Source of the DNA: Permianibacter sp046297695
GTDB taxonomy: Bacteria > Pseudomonadota > Gammaproteobacteria > Enterobacterales > Permianibacteraceae
DNA: 64,000 nt
Assembly (NCBI GenBank): GCA_046297695.1
Contig: JBKBHF010000002.1
Location: 1 to 64,000, forward strand
Direction: 5' to 3'
Position 1 is the stretch's first letter. The number at the start of each line of letters is the position of its first letter. The notes below the pieces were generated by a model. The model saw nothing but the letters and a program-made list of their open reading frames with translations. It was not told the DNA's origin and made no database searches. The position numbers and the translations under genes are program-made. Positions 7,363 to 16,855 of this stretch are shown in pieces.

Positions 7363-8817
7363 TCAGTTGCGTTGCTCGGCTTTGATTTTATCGAGCAGGT
7401 AATCGCTGCCGGAACCGAAATCCATCGGCGCATTGGCCGCGAGCCAGGCCCAGGTCGCGTAAACCGCCGTGCTCTGGTTGATGCGCGCCGGTTCGATTTT
7501 GTCGAAGGTGTCGTTGGCGGTGTGGTGCAGATCAAAATAATCCAGGCCATTGAGCGCCAAACCAAACGCAGCGGTGCCTGACAACATCAGCGCGCGCAGA
7601 TCCGGGCCGGCGAAAGCATCGTTACCGCCCGGCTCGACGCCGAGCGGCGCCAGCACTTGCTGCATCTGTTTGACCAGCGGCAGCGCTTCTGGTTTGACCC
7701 GTGAGTGCAGCTGGTACACCGGGCCTTGACCAAAATCCGCCTCGGCCGCCGCCTGGATTTTCTTGATCTCCTTGGCGTGGGCATCGCGGTATTGGTTGCC
7801 GCCATACAGCCCCTGTTCTTCGTTGGCGAACAACACCACACGAATGCTGCGTTTCGGTTTCAGACCATGCCGATTCAGAAATTCGGCCGCCGCCATTGTG
7901 ATGGCACAGCCGGCGCCATCATCGACGGCACCGGTGCCGAGATCCCACGAGTCCAGGTGGCCGCCGATCAGGACGTACTCATGTGGCCGTTCAGTGCCGG
8001 TGATTTCGCCAATGACGTTGTAAGAGGTAAACATCGGACCCGGTTGCGCACCGATCTCCAGTTTCAGCGTCACCGGCTTGCCGCGTTTGAGCATGTTGGC
8101 CAGCAGATCGGCATCGGGCACCGACAGCGCCGCCGCCGGGATCTTGGTGACACTGGCGTCGTAACGCATGGTGCCGGTGTGGGCGAGCCGGTCGGAATCG
8201 GTGCCGACCGAGCGGATCACGAGACCCACCGCGCCCTTGCGCGCCGCTTCGACCGCGCCATTGCTGCGGGCACCGACGGCCGGACCGTAATCACGGCCGT
8301 CGCGATGCGCATCCATATGCCGATTGATGAACGCGATCTTGCCGGCGACCTGTTCGGCCGGCGCCGCCTTGAGCGCCTCAAGGCTGGCAAAACCGACGAT
8401 TTCCGCCTGCAGGCCTCCGGCTGGCGTCGCCACCGAGCCGCCCAGCGCCGTGATCACCAGCGGCTGCGGAAACGGTGCCAGCACCTCGGCGCGCTCGACG
8501 CCGCGCTGCCAGGTCGGGAAGGTCACCGGCTCCTTCCAGACCTTGTCGAAACCGAGCTCCTTGAACTTGGCCTCGGCCCAGGCCACGGCACGCAAATCAG
8601 CCTCGGTGCCGGCCATGCGCGGGCCGACTTCGGTGGTCAGCGACTCGACAATGGCGTAGGACTTGTTGTCGTCACCGGCGGCATCGCGGATCCAGGCGGC
8701 GGTTTGCAGCTCGCGCTCGCTGAACAGCGCCTCGGCGGCATGTGCCGGGTTGGCGAACGGCGCCGCGGCCAGCAGGGCGGACAAACTCAGGGCAAGCAGG
8801 GAAACAATCGGCTTCAT
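7363..8817 (-). CDS. Secreted M28-family zinc aminopeptidase with PA domain
   Basis: Encodes 484 residues with a clear signal peptide ending around ANPAHAAEA (residue 28). A PA-type insert occupies roughly residues 130-250. The co-catalytic zinc ligands of M28 peptidases are all visible: GGHLDSWDLG, DDGAG, FANEEQG and DLHHTANDT. The overall organisation resembles carboxypeptidase Q/plasma glutamate carboxypeptidase. It is probably periplasmic or outer-membrane-vesicle located and trims peptides. It ends 63 bases upstream of the enoyl-CoA hydratase start on the same strand. Confidence 0.9.
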   Translation of the reverse strand: MKPIVSLLALSLSALLAAAPFANPAHAAEALFSERELQTAAWIRDAAGDDNKSYAIVESLTTEVGPRMAGTEADLRAVAWAEAKFKELGFDKVWKEPVTFPTWQRGVERAEVLAPFPQPLVITALGGSVATPAGGLQAEIVGFASLEALKAAPAEQVAGKIAFINRHMDAHRDGRDYGPAVGARSNGAVEAARKGAVGLVIRSVGTDSDRLAHTGTMRYDASVTKIPAAALSVPDADLLANMLKRGKPVTLKLEIGAQPGPMFTSYNVIGEITGTERPHEYVLIGGHLDSWDLGTGAVDDGAGCAITMAAAEFLNRHGLKPKRSIRVVLFANEEQGLYGGNQYRDAHAKEIKKIQAAAEADFGQGPVYQLHSRVKPEALPLVKQMQQVLAPLGVEPGGNDAFAGPDLRALMLSGTAAFGLALNGLDYFDLHHTANDTFDKIEPARINQSTAVYATWAWLAANAPMDFGSGSDYLLDKIKAEQRN

Positions 8818-8966
8818 GGAATCGGAGGGCGTTGCGATGCGGGAACGGGGAGCCTAACAAATCCCACCCGCTTTGCTAAGCCAACTGGTCGTGCCAATCT
8901 GGTAACGTAGCGTTTCCGCAGACTTGCCAGTCCCCCACCCCTTGCCCAACCCAATCGAGGCCCGCC

Positions 8967-9458
8967 ATGACCACCCTGCATGACCACACCGCCCTGCTCA
9001 ACAACGGCACCGAAGTGTCGCTGCGCGAATTCGCCGGCAAAGTGGTGCTGGTGGTCAACGTCGCCAGCAAGTGCGGCTACACCCCGCAATACGAAGGGCT
9101 GGAAGCGCTGTACCGCAAATACAAGGACAAAGGCTTTGCCGTGCTCGGTTTTCCGTGCAACCAGTTTCTGTCGCAAGAGCCCGGTACCGACGCCGACATC
9201 GCGACGTTCTGCAGCACAACCTTCGATGTCACTTTCCCGCTGTTCAAGAAAATCGATGTCAACGGCGACAACGCCCATCCGGTCTACCGCTTCCTGAAAT
9301 CCTCCGCGCCCGGCATTCTCGGCACCGAGGCGATCAAATGGAATTTCACCAAGTTTCTGGTCGGCCGCGATGGCAAAGTCATCGCCCGCTACGCCACCGC
9401 GACCAAACCGGAAGAGCTTGACGCCGACATCGCCAAGGCACTGGAGGCGAACGCATGA
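8967..9458 (+). CDS. btuE: Glutathione peroxidase family thiol peroxidase
   Basis: Encodes 163 residues. Peroxidatic Cys lies in NVASKCGYT, followed by LGFPCNQFLSQEPG and the WNFTKFLVG block, which gives the Cys-Gln-Trp-Asn catalytic set. Cys replaces selenocysteine. Bacterial members reduce lipid and other hydroperoxides, usually with thioredoxin rather than glutathione. Its last bases overlap slyX by 4 (ATGA), so the two are translationally coupled. Confidence 0.9.
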   Translation: MTTLHDHTALLNNGTEVSLREFAGKVVLVVNVASKCGYTPQYEGLEALYRKYKDKGFAVLGFPCNQFLSQEPGTDADIATFCSTTFDVTFPLFKKIDVNGDNAHPVYRFLKSSAPGILGTEAIKWNFTKFLVGRDGKVIARYATATKPEELDADIAKALEANA

Positions 9459-9667
9459 CCGATCACGATCTGATCATCGATCTGCAAACCAAGCTGGCAT
9501 TCCAGGAACAAACCATTCTGGAACTCGACGAAGCGCTGCGCGCCCAGCAGCTGCAGATCATCCATCTGGAAAAAATGCTGCAAAGGCTGCGCGACGATTT
9601 GATCAGCCTGCAGCACTCGCCGGATTCATTGGCGCCGGAACAGGAACCACCACCGCCGCATTATTGA
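9455..9667 (+). CDS. slyX: SlyX family protein
   Basis: Encodes 70 residues: a helical coiled-coil with regular leucines (LQTKLAFQEQTILELDEAL) followed by a short proline-rich tail (EPPPPHY), the standard SlyX pattern. The function of SlyX is not established in any organism. It overlaps the peroxidase gene by ATGA. Confidence 0.9.
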   Translation: MTDHDLIIDLQTKLAFQEQTILELDEALRAQQLQIIHLEKMLQRLRDDLISLQHSPDSLAPEQEPPPPHY

Positions 9668-9711
9668 TGGGATCGGTAGCTGGCCGCGTCTCGTACACTA
9701 CCCCCTCCTAG

Positions 9712-9766
9712 CCTCCCCCTTCACCGGGGGAGGAACCGCGTTACTCCCTCCCCTGCCAAGGGGAGG
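9712..9766. repeat. Two adjacent G/C-rich palindromes
   Basis: Two hairpins follow slyX: CCTCCCCC/GGGGGAGG (9712-9733) and CCTCCCC/GGGGAGG (9747-9766), followed by GGGGTGGGG. This looks like a dispersed intergenic repeat, a kind common in GC-rich gammaproteobacteria, and not a terminator: there is no T tract. Confidence 0.6.
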
Positions 9767-9868
9767 TCCGGGGTGGGGTGATATACGCGATACAGCTCAC
9801 CATCTCGCAAGGTTTGCAAGAACAAATAATCTGTGACGGAAAACTCCAAAAACACCAAGGACCAACTC

Positions 9869-10714
9869 ATGTCCAACCTGCAAAACCGCACCATCCTAAT
9901 CACCGGCGCCAGCCGCGGGATCGGCCGCGCGATCGCGCTCGCCGCCGCCAAGCGTGGCGCCAACATCGTCATCGCCGCCAAAACCGCCGAGCCACATCCG
10001 AAACTCGAAGGCACCATCCACACCGTCGCAGACGAAGTCCGCGCGCTCGGCGCGAAAGCCTTGCCGCTGCAAATCGACGTGCGCGATCACGCGCAGGTAT
10101 TCACGCTGATGCAGCAAGCCGCCGACACCTTTGGCGGTCTCGATATCATCGTCAACAATGCCGGCGCGATCAGTCTGACCAATGTCGAAGACACCCGACC
10201 CAATGTGTTCGACCGGATGATGAGCATCAACGCCCGCGCCGTTTATCTCACCGCCCACGCCGCGCTGCCGTTCCTGAAGAAAAGCCCGCACGCCCATATC
10301 CTGAGCCTGTCGCCGCCGCTGAACCTCGACACCCGCTGGCTGGCCGCGCACGGACCGTACACGCTCAGCAAATACGGCATGACCATGCTGAGCCTCGGCA
10401 TGGCGGAAGAATTCAAACCGCACAAAATCGCCGTCAACTGCCTGTGGCCACGGACGATTATCGCCACCGCCGCGATTGAACATGCGCTGATGGGCAAAGA
10501 CGCGTTTGCGATGTGCCGCAAACCAGAAATCATGGCCGATGCCGCCATCGCGATTCTGGAGCAGCCAACCAGCTATACCGGCCAAGCTCTGTTGGATGAG
10601 CAGGCGCTGGCACATATCGGAGTGACCGAGTTGCGCGACTATGCCTATAACCCGGCCAATGCCGACCGGCTTGGAGCAGATTTGTTTTTGGATGATTGTG
10701 AGTGGAGCAAATAA
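9869..10714 (+). CDS. Short-chain dehydrogenase, HSDL2-like
   Basis: Encodes 281 residues. The cofactor motif is TGASRGIGR, followed by IAAKTAEPHPKLEGTIH, a loop characteristic of hydroxysteroid-dehydrogenase-like protein 2 (HSDL2). NNAG is present, the catalytic block is SLSPPLNLDTRW and the YxxxK motif is YTLSK. The usual active-site serine region reads SLSPP, as in HSDL2. Bacterial members have no proven substrate, perhaps fatty-acyl derivatives. ATG 9869 has AAGGA at -13; the longer frame has none. Confidence 0.85.
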   Translation: MSNLQNRTILITGASRGIGRAIALAAAKRGANIVIAAKTAEPHPKLEGTIHTVADEVRALGAKALPLQIDVRDHAQVFTLMQQAADTFGGLDIIVNNAGAISLTNVEDTRPNVFDRMMSINARAVYLTAHAALPFLKKSPHAHILSLSPPLNLDTRWLAAHGPYTLSKYGMTMLSLGMAEEFKPHKIAVNCLWPRTIIATAAIEHALMGKDAFAMCRKPEIMADAAIAILEQPTSYTGQALLDEQALAHIGVTELRDYAYNPANADRLGADLFLDDCEWSK

Positions 10715-10887
10715 GGCGTCAGAGTATCAGAATGCGATGAGATTTGAGCTGAAAGGGCCTTAAGCTCCCCTGATGAAGTCCGTGGCCCAGCTCCAGCCGG
10801 TGTGGGCTGATTTGTTCACATCGACAGGAGGGCGACCTGATGAAACCGCCAAGCGTCACCGACAGGTAACTGTCCCTGCACAAACGG

Positions 10888-11240
10888 AAGTCGGGTCTCA
10901 GTCAACCCAAAACGAAAAAGCGCGAGTCTGACCCGGAAATGCGTCAGACCAAGAAAGATCGCCAATACCCTTTCGGCATGAAAATCCAGGTCGGCACCGC
11001 TGCCCGCGACGGCCTGGTGCACAGCGTTGTCGGCACGCCGTTGCCCGAATAGCAAAGAAAGGCGAACAACAGCTTGAGCAATATTCGGGCGAGAGGCGAA
11101 CACGCGTTCGCTGTGGTCAAATACCTGTGTGGCCAACGCAAAGGCCATTACCGCGGATTGAGAAGAATACAGCGTGCTACCTGATGTGCCTCACGCTTTG
11201 CAACCGCTACATGATGACGCGAGAAATGCTGCGGACACAG
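10888..11240 (+). pseudogene. Decayed IS5-family transposase
   Basis: Frame 1 from 10888 reads KSGLSQPKTKK, then DPEMRQTKKDRQYPFGMK (codons from 10930), the pre-DDE block of IS5-type transposases, then GLVHSVVGTP. After an in-frame TAG at 11050 the same frame gives RARGEHAFAVVK and GHYRGL, the C-terminal block. A TGA at 11173 and a frameshift lead to TLCNRYMMTREML, like the usual C-terminal end. About 100 central residues carrying DDE positions are deleted. No clear terminal inverted repeats could be recognised. The rest of 10715-11463 shows no gene. Confidence 0.75.
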
Positions 11241-11463
11241 GCGAGGTACGTCCGGCAAGCAGGGAAATCCCCGGGTATCGCCCCACAACGGGGCGTATGA
11301 CCGGAACAGGTGAGAAAAACTCGAAACTTGGCGATTTTTACCCGCAATGCCGGCGAATGCGAAACAGCGGGTAAAACTTCAGGACTTGATCGGGACTTCC
11401 TTAGAACATCTGCCGCGCTGTGCAGCCTATTTCAATCGTTGTTTTGACCGTTTTAGCCAACAC

Positions 11464-11802
11464 TCAAAGGGCCTCCTCATCCTCTTCGCCAGTCCGAATC
11501 CGAATCACCCGCGCGACGTCGTAAACGAAAATCTTGCCGTCGCCGATCTTGCCGGTGCGAGCGGTTTCCATAATGACTTCGACGCAGCGTTCGACCAGCT
11601 CATCGGCCACGACCAGCTCGATTTTCACTTTCGGCAGGAAATCGACCATGTATTCGGCGCCACGGTACAGCTCGGTATGGCCTTTCTGGCGACCAAAGCC
11701 TTTGACCTCACACACCGTCATGCCGGTGATGCCGACTTCGCCGAGAGCCTCCCGGACATCGTCCAGCTTGAACGGCTTGATCACCGCTTCGACTTTTTTC
11801 AT
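11464..11802 (-). CDS. glnB: Nitrogen regulatory protein P-II
   Basis: Encodes 112 residues, the canonical length. MKKVEAVIKPFKLDDVREAL is the N-terminal signature. The T-loop GHTELYRGAEY carries the uridylylation site Tyr near residue 51, and the C-terminal GKIGDGKIFV binds ATP/2-oxoglutarate. P-II senses nitrogen status and controls glutamine synthetase and NtrB. ATG 11802 is preceded by GAGGGAGAA. It lies 64 bases after nadE on the same strand; the glnB product regulates some glutamine-dependent NAD synthetases, which makes this pairing meaningful. Confidence 0.95.
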   Translation of the reverse strand: MKKVEAVIKPFKLDDVREALGEVGITGMTVCEVKGFGRQKGHTELYRGAEYMVDFLPKVKIELVVADELVERCVEVIMETARTGKIGDGKIFVYDVARVIRIRTGEEDEEAL

Positions 11803-11866
11803 TCCGGTTCTCCCTCGGTTCAGTAACCTGTCATGGACTCTAGCAGTATTTTCTTGCCGTCGTGGC

Positions 11867-13483
11867 TCAGCGCCAGTCATCCGGCTGTTTGATGAAACCC
11901 GACACGATCGGATAACGCCGATCGCGACCAAACGCCCGTTTGCTGATGCGTGGGCCCGGCGCCGCCTGCCGGCGTTTGTATTCGTTGCGATCGACCAGCT
12001 GCATGACCCGCTTGACGGTGGCCGCATCAAAACCGGCCGCGACCATTTCCGGCAGGCCTTCATCGCGCTCGATGTAGCGTTCGAGAATGGCATCCAGCAC
12101 CGGATACGGTGGCAGGTTGTCTTCGTCTTTCTGATCCGGAGCCAGTTCGGCGGACGGCGGCCGCTCAATGACCCGCTGCGGGATCACTTCGCCATGGCGG
12201 TTGCGCCAGCGCGACAGTGCGTACACGGTCATTTTGGGCACGTCTTTGAGCACATCGAAGCCGCCGGCCATGTCGCCGTACAGCGTGGCGTAACCGACGC
12301 CCATCTCGCTCTTGTTGCCGGTGGTCAGCACCAGATAACCGAATTTGTTCGACAGGGCCATCAGCAGCGTACCACGGCAGCGGGCCTGCAGGTTTTGCTC
12401 GGTCAGATCGATTGTGGTGCCGGCAAACTGCGGCGCCAAGGTATCAAGAAAAGCCTTGACCATCGGTTCGATCGAAATGATGTCGAACTGCGCACCGAGT
12501 ATCTGTGCTTCGCTGCGGGCATCTTCGACGCTGATATCGGCGGTGTAGTGATACGGCATCATCACCGCGCGCACCCGATCGGCACCGAGCGCATCGACCG
12601 CAATGGCCAGCACCAGCGCCGAATCGATACCGCCCGACAGGCCGAGGATCACCCCTTTGAAGCCGCTTTTCTCGACGTAGTCGCGCACGCCCAGCACCAG
12701 CGCGCAGTAAATCTCTTCTTCACCGGCGAGATCGGCCGCGCTGTCGCCGAGCGCTTGCAGCTGACCGGCGTGCCAACGCAGCTGCCGGAGGTCTTCGGCA
12801 AACGGTGCGCACAGCAGGATGCGGCCCGCCCGCGTCCAGGCTTGCGAGCGGCCATCGAACACCAGCTCATCCTGACCGCCGACCTGGTTCACGTAGACAA
12901 TCGGCAAACCGGTTTCCTGTGTTCGGGCCGCCAGTACCGCCGTGCGCTCGGCCGCCTGCATGCGATGCCACGGCGAACCGTTCGGGCTGACGATAAACTC
13001 GGCGCCGGCCGCTTTGGCGGCGGCAATCGGTTCCGGATACCAGAGATCCTCACAGATGAGCAAACCAATGCGCACGCCATCCAGCGTGAACACGCAGGTC
13101 TCGTGGCCTTCGGCGAAATAGCGCTTCTCGTCGAACACCAGATAGTTCGGCAAGCGCTGCTTGCGGTAACGGGCCAGCACCTGGCCATCGAGCAGGACAC
13201 TGGCGGCGTTGTACAGCTGCTCGCCGTCCCGCTCCGGATGACCGACCACCACGGCAATGCCGCGTGCCGCCGCCGCGAGCTCACCCAAGGCGCGATCGAT
13301 TGCACGCTGAAAATCGGCGCGCAACACCAGATCCTCGGCCGGGTAGGCACACAGCACTTGTTCCGAGCACACCAGCAGCCGCGCGCCATCCGCCCTGGCT
13401 TGTTCAATCACCCGGCGCAAGCGGGCAACATTGCCCACAATATCGCCGACGACGACATTGACCTGTGCCAGCGCAATCTGCAT
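11867..13483 (-). CDS. nadE: Glutamine-dependent NAD+ synthase
   Basis: Encodes 538 residues with two domains. The N-terminal nitrilase-type glutaminase (about 1-260) carries the Glu-Lys-Cys triad; LICEDLWYPE contains the catalytic Cys. The C-terminal synthetase has LGLSGGIDSALVLAIAVDA, the ATP-binding SGGxDS loop, and TTGNKSEMGVGYATLYGD. It amidates nicotinic acid adenine dinucleotide using ammonia released from glutamine. ATG 13483 gives the standard start MQIALAQVN. Confidence 0.95.
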   Translation of the reverse strand: MQIALAQVNVVVGDIVGNVARLRRVIEQARADGARLLVCSEQVLCAYPAEDLVLRADFQRAIDRALGELAAAARGIAVVVGHPERDGEQLYNAASVLLDGQVLARYRKQRLPNYLVFDEKRYFAEGHETCVFTLDGVRIGLLICEDLWYPEPIAAAKAAGAEFIVSPNGSPWHRMQAAERTAVLAARTQETGLPIVYVNQVGGQDELVFDGRSQAWTRAGRILLCAPFAEDLRQLRWHAGQLQALGDSAADLAGEEEIYCALVLGVRDYVEKSGFKGVILGLSGGIDSALVLAIAVDALGADRVRAVMMPYHYTADISVEDARSEAQILGAQFDIISIEPMVKAFLDTLAPQFAGTTIDLTEQNLQARCRGTLLMALSNKFGYLVLTTGNKSEMGVGYATLYGDMAGGFDVLKDVPKMTVYALSRWRNRHGEVIPQRVIERPPSAELAPDQKDEDNLPPYPVLDAILERYIERDEGLPEMVAAGFDAATVKRVMQLVDRNEYKRRQAAPGPRISKRAFGRDRRYPIVSGFIKQPDDWR

Positions 13484-13641
13484 GGCAATGCTCCCGTTTT
13501 TTACAATGGCGCGACGCCGTGACCGTCACCTGAGCGCGCAAGGTGCGCCATTTTCGCCGATTCAGCGGCAGCCGAACAGGCGGACTTGCAGGCCGCGGCA
13601 AATTTGCCGACACTGCCGGCTGTTAATGCCGCAAGATCGCA

Positions 13642-15276
13642 ATGAACCGTCCTACACCCAGTTTTGTCCGCTCCCGGGATCAGGCCAGCAACCGCGAACA
13701 TTACAGCTGGCGCGCCCTGACCATGTTCAACCTGTACCGGTTCCTGGTGGCCGGTGGCATGGTATTGCTGTTCGAACTGAATCTGGGCCCGAGCTTTCTC
13801 GGTCAGGACCGTCCGGATCTGTATCGGCACACCACCGCGATCTACCTGTTGCTGACGCTGCTGACCATCCCGCTGGTGTATCGCCGGCAACCCAATGTCA
13901 GCACCCAGGTCGTGCTGATGGCATTGATTGACATCGTTTGCATCACCTTGGCGATGCACGCCAGCGGCGGTGTGCCGACCGGCCTCGGCATGCTGCTCGG
14001 CGTCAGCATCACGACCACCAGCCTGTTGCTGGCGCGGCCCTGGTCGCTGACGTTCGCCGCGCTGGCCAGCGTCGCCATTGTCACCGAGCAGACCTGGTCC
14101 TTCCTCGCCGGCCAGCGCTCCATCAACACCTTTACCCAGACCGGCATTCTCGGCGCGACATTCTTTGCGATGTCGGCACTGGCGCTGATGCTGGCGCGCC
14201 GCATCCGTGAAACCGAAGCCGCCGCCGAAGCCAGCCGGGTCAGTCTCGCCAAACTGGAGCGCCTGAACGAACACATCATCCAGTACATGAATGCCGGTGT
14301 GTTGGTAGTCGACAAACAACAGCAAATCCAGTTGATCAACCATGCCGCCTGGACCTTGCTCGGCATGCCGAATGCAGTCCAGCAAAAACCTTTGGAAGAA
14401 GTCAGCCCGGCCCTGCTGAAACAGCTGCGGCACTGGCGCCGCAACCCGGAAATGAAAGGCGAACCGTTCCGGATGTCGAACACCGGCCCGGATCTGCTGC
14501 CCGCCTTCACCGGCCTAGGCACGGATCAGCAGCTGACCTTGATCTTTTTGGAAGACACCAGCAAAACCACTCAGCAAGCCACGCAAATGAAGCTGGCCTC
14601 GCTCGGCCGGCTGACCGCGTCCATCGCCCACGAAATTCGCAACCCGCTCGGCGCGCTGAGCCATGCCGCCCAGTTACTGAAGGAATCGCCAGACATCGGC
14701 CCGGCCGACCAGCGGCTGGTGGATATCATCGAGAAGCATTCGGCGCGGATGAACAACATCATCGAGAATATCCTGCAGATCTCGCAGCGACGCCCGTCCA
14801 AGCCGGAACGCATTGCACTGGCGAGCTTTCTGCATAATTTCGTTGAAGACTTCAAACTGGGCCGCAGCCCGGCCCCGGAAATCCTTGCCGACATCAGTCC
14901 GCGCGATATCGTCGTCTTGTTTGACGTCGGTCAGTTGATACAGGTACTGACCAACCTGTGCGAAAATGGCATGCGCTACAGTATCCGCAAGGTCAACCGG
15001 CCCTTGCTGGAACTGCATGCCGGCATCGACAAGACCTCCGGCCGCCCCTTCCTGGACGTGATTGATCACGGCGAAGGTATCAATCCGGAAGTGGCGGAAA
15101 AGATGTTTGAACCGTTTTTCACGACCAGCAGCAAAGGCCTCGGGCTAGGCTTGTATCTCGCCCGAGAACTGTGTGAAGCCAACCAGGCGCAACTGAACTA
15201 CCTGCCGATCCCGAGCGGCGGTACCTGCTTCCGCATCAGTTTTGCACCTGCGCAACGGACCATTCCCGCGCCATGA
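13642..15276 (+). CDS. pilS: Type IV pilus sensor histidine kinase PilS
   Basis: Encodes 544 residues. About six hydrophobic segments occupy residues 25-190 (for example VVLMALIDIVCITLAM). A PAS-like region follows (MNAGVLVVDKQQQIQLIN). The phosphorylated histidine is in SIAHEIRNPLGAL; the ATP-binding N, G1 and G2 boxes are NLCENGMRYS, DHGEGI and GLGLGLYLARE. PilS phosphorylates PilR to control pilin transcription. It overlaps pilR by 4 bases (ATGA). Confidence 0.92.
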   Translation: MNRPTPSFVRSRDQASNREHYSWRALTMFNLYRFLVAGGMVLLFELNLGPSFLGQDRPDLYRHTTAIYLLLTLLTIPLVYRRQPNVSTQVVLMALIDIVCITLAMHASGGVPTGLGMLLGVSITTTSLLLARPWSLTFAALASVAIVTEQTWSFLAGQRSINTFTQTGILGATFFAMSALALMLARRIRETEAAAEASRVSLAKLERLNEHIIQYMNAGVLVVDKQQQIQLINHAAWTLLGMPNAVQQKPLEEVSPALLKQLRHWRRNPEMKGEPFRMSNTGPDLLPAFTGLGTDQQLTLIFLEDTSKTTQQATQMKLASLGRLTASIAHEIRNPLGALSHAAQLLKESPDIGPADQRLVDIIEKHSARMNNIIENILQISQRRPSKPERIALASFLHNFVEDFKLGRSPAPEILADISPRDIVVLFDVGQLIQVLTNLCENGMRYSIRKVNRPLLELHAGIDKTSGRPFLDVIDHGEGINPEVAEKMFEPFFTTSSKGLGLGLYLARELCEANQAQLNYLPIPSGGTCFRISFAPAQRTIPAP

Positions 15277-16643
15277 AAACACCACTCGCTCTTATCGTTG
15301 ACGACGAACCGGATATTCTGGAGCTGCTCGCCATCACCCTTGGCCGGATGCGGGTCGATACCCGTGAAGCCACCAATCTGCAGCAAGCGCGCGAACTACT
15401 GACCCAGCACAAGTTCGATATGTGTCTGACCGATTTGCGCCTGCCCGATGGTGACGGCATCGAACTGGTCAAATATGTGCAGGCGCATCAGCCGACACTG
15501 CCGGTTGCAGTCATCACGGCACACGGCAATATGCAGACCGCGATTGAGGCGATGAAATCCGGTGCCTTCGATTTCCTGTCCAAACCGATCGAACTTGGCG
15601 TGCTGCGTGAACTGGTCAAGAACGCGCTGGCCCTGCCAACACCGGAAAGCGAAAAGGTCGTAACCGAGTTTCCGGCCAACGCCCCGCAACTCATCGGCAG
15701 CAGCAGCAAAATGCAGGCGCTGCGCCAAACCATCGCCAAAGTCGCACGCAGCCAGGCACCGGTCCATATCACCGGCGAATCGGGCACCGGCAAGGAACTG
15801 GTTGCCCGACTGATCCATGCGCTCGGCCCGCGCGCCGATGCGCCTTTTGTGCCGGTCAACTGCGGCGCGATTCCGTCCGAGCTGATGGAAAGCGAATTCT
15901 TCGGCCACAAGAAAGGCAGCTTCACCGGCGCGGTCGCCGACAAGCCGGGCCTGTTCCAGGCCGCCGACGGCGGCACCCTGTTTCTCGATGAAGTCGCCGA
16001 CCTGCCGATCACCATGCAGGTGAAACTGCTGCGCGCCATTCAGGAACGCGCGGTGCGCCCGGTCGGTGCGGAAAAGGAAACTCCGATCAACGTCCGCATT
16101 GTCAGCGCCACCCACAAAGATCTGGCCGAACAAGTGCAGAACGGTCATTTCCGCCAGGATCTGTTCTACCGCATCAACGTCATTTCGGTTACCACGCCGT
16201 CCTTGCGCGAACGCATCGACGACATTCCGGAACTGGCCCAGCATATCCTGAAAAAACTCGCCGATCGCCACGGCATGACCGTGCCGGGGCTGACGGCCAG
16301 CGCCAGTGCCGGGCTGAAGAAGTACGCCTTCCCTGGCAACATTCGCGAACTGGAGAACATTCTGGAACGCGCCCTGACGCTCGCCGACGGTGATGTCATC
16401 GAAGTCGAAGACTTGCTGCTACCGGAAAGCAGCGATCCGGTGATCGATGCCGCAACACTGGCGGCGGTGACCCCGGGCAAGCGTGGCGATATCCCGCTCG
16501 ATCTCTATCTGGAAAAAATCGAACGCGATGCCATTGTCGAAGCGCTGGAGGCCTGCCGCTGGAACAAGACTGCCGCCGCGCGCAAGCTCGGCATCAGCTT
16601 CCGCGCCATGCGTTACAAGCTGCAGAAACTCGGTCTGGAGTAG
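15273..16643 (+). CDS. pilR: Sigma-54-dependent response regulator PilR
   Basis: Encodes 456 residues in NtrC layout. The receiver domain has the phospho-acceptor Asp in CLTDLRLPDGDG. The AAA+ domain has Walker A GESGTGKE, the sigma-54 contact loop as GSFTGA (the GAFTGA motif with Ser for Ala), Walker B GTLFLDEV and an arginine-finger region. The Fis-type helix-turn-helix is at the end (NKTAAARKLGISFRAMRYKL). It should activate pilA and possibly other sigma-54 promoters; no pilin gene is in the window. Confidence 0.93.
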   Translation: MKTPLALIVDDEPDILELLAITLGRMRVDTREATNLQQARELLTQHKFDMCLTDLRLPDGDGIELVKYVQAHQPTLPVAVITAHGNMQTAIEAMKSGAFDFLSKPIELGVLRELVKNALALPTPESEKVVTEFPANAPQLIGSSSKMQALRQTIAKVARSQAPVHITGESGTGKELVARLIHALGPRADAPFVPVNCGAIPSELMESEFFGHKKGSFTGAVADKPGLFQAADGGTLFLDEVADLPITMQVKLLRAIQERAVRPVGAEKETPINVRIVSATHKDLAEQVQNGHFRQDLFYRINVISVTTPSLRERIDDIPELAQHILKKLADRHGMTVPGLTASASAGLKKYAFPGNIRELENILERALTLADGDVIEVEDLLLPESSDPVIDAATLAAVTPGKRGDIPLDLYLEKIERDAIVEALEACRWNKTAAARKLGISFRAMRYKLQKLGLE

Positions 16644-16855
16644 CCGGGAAGCAATAGCGCTGAATTGTTGATAACCGACAGGAGTGGCTGCAGACAATCT
16701 GCCACACCAAGTACATGGCAAACTCCTTGGTGCTCAAGCCCGCACGTTGCCGCAACGCGCACTGCCATCGCCATGGATTGCCATGCTGACGACACTGCTG
16801 GCAAGATTTGCGAATGGTTTGAATCGCAACGGACGGAATCGATGGAGGATATAGC

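Noticed and set aside
10816..11148. 110-codon minus-strand frame beside glnB
   Set aside because: It is the antisense of the decayed transposase.
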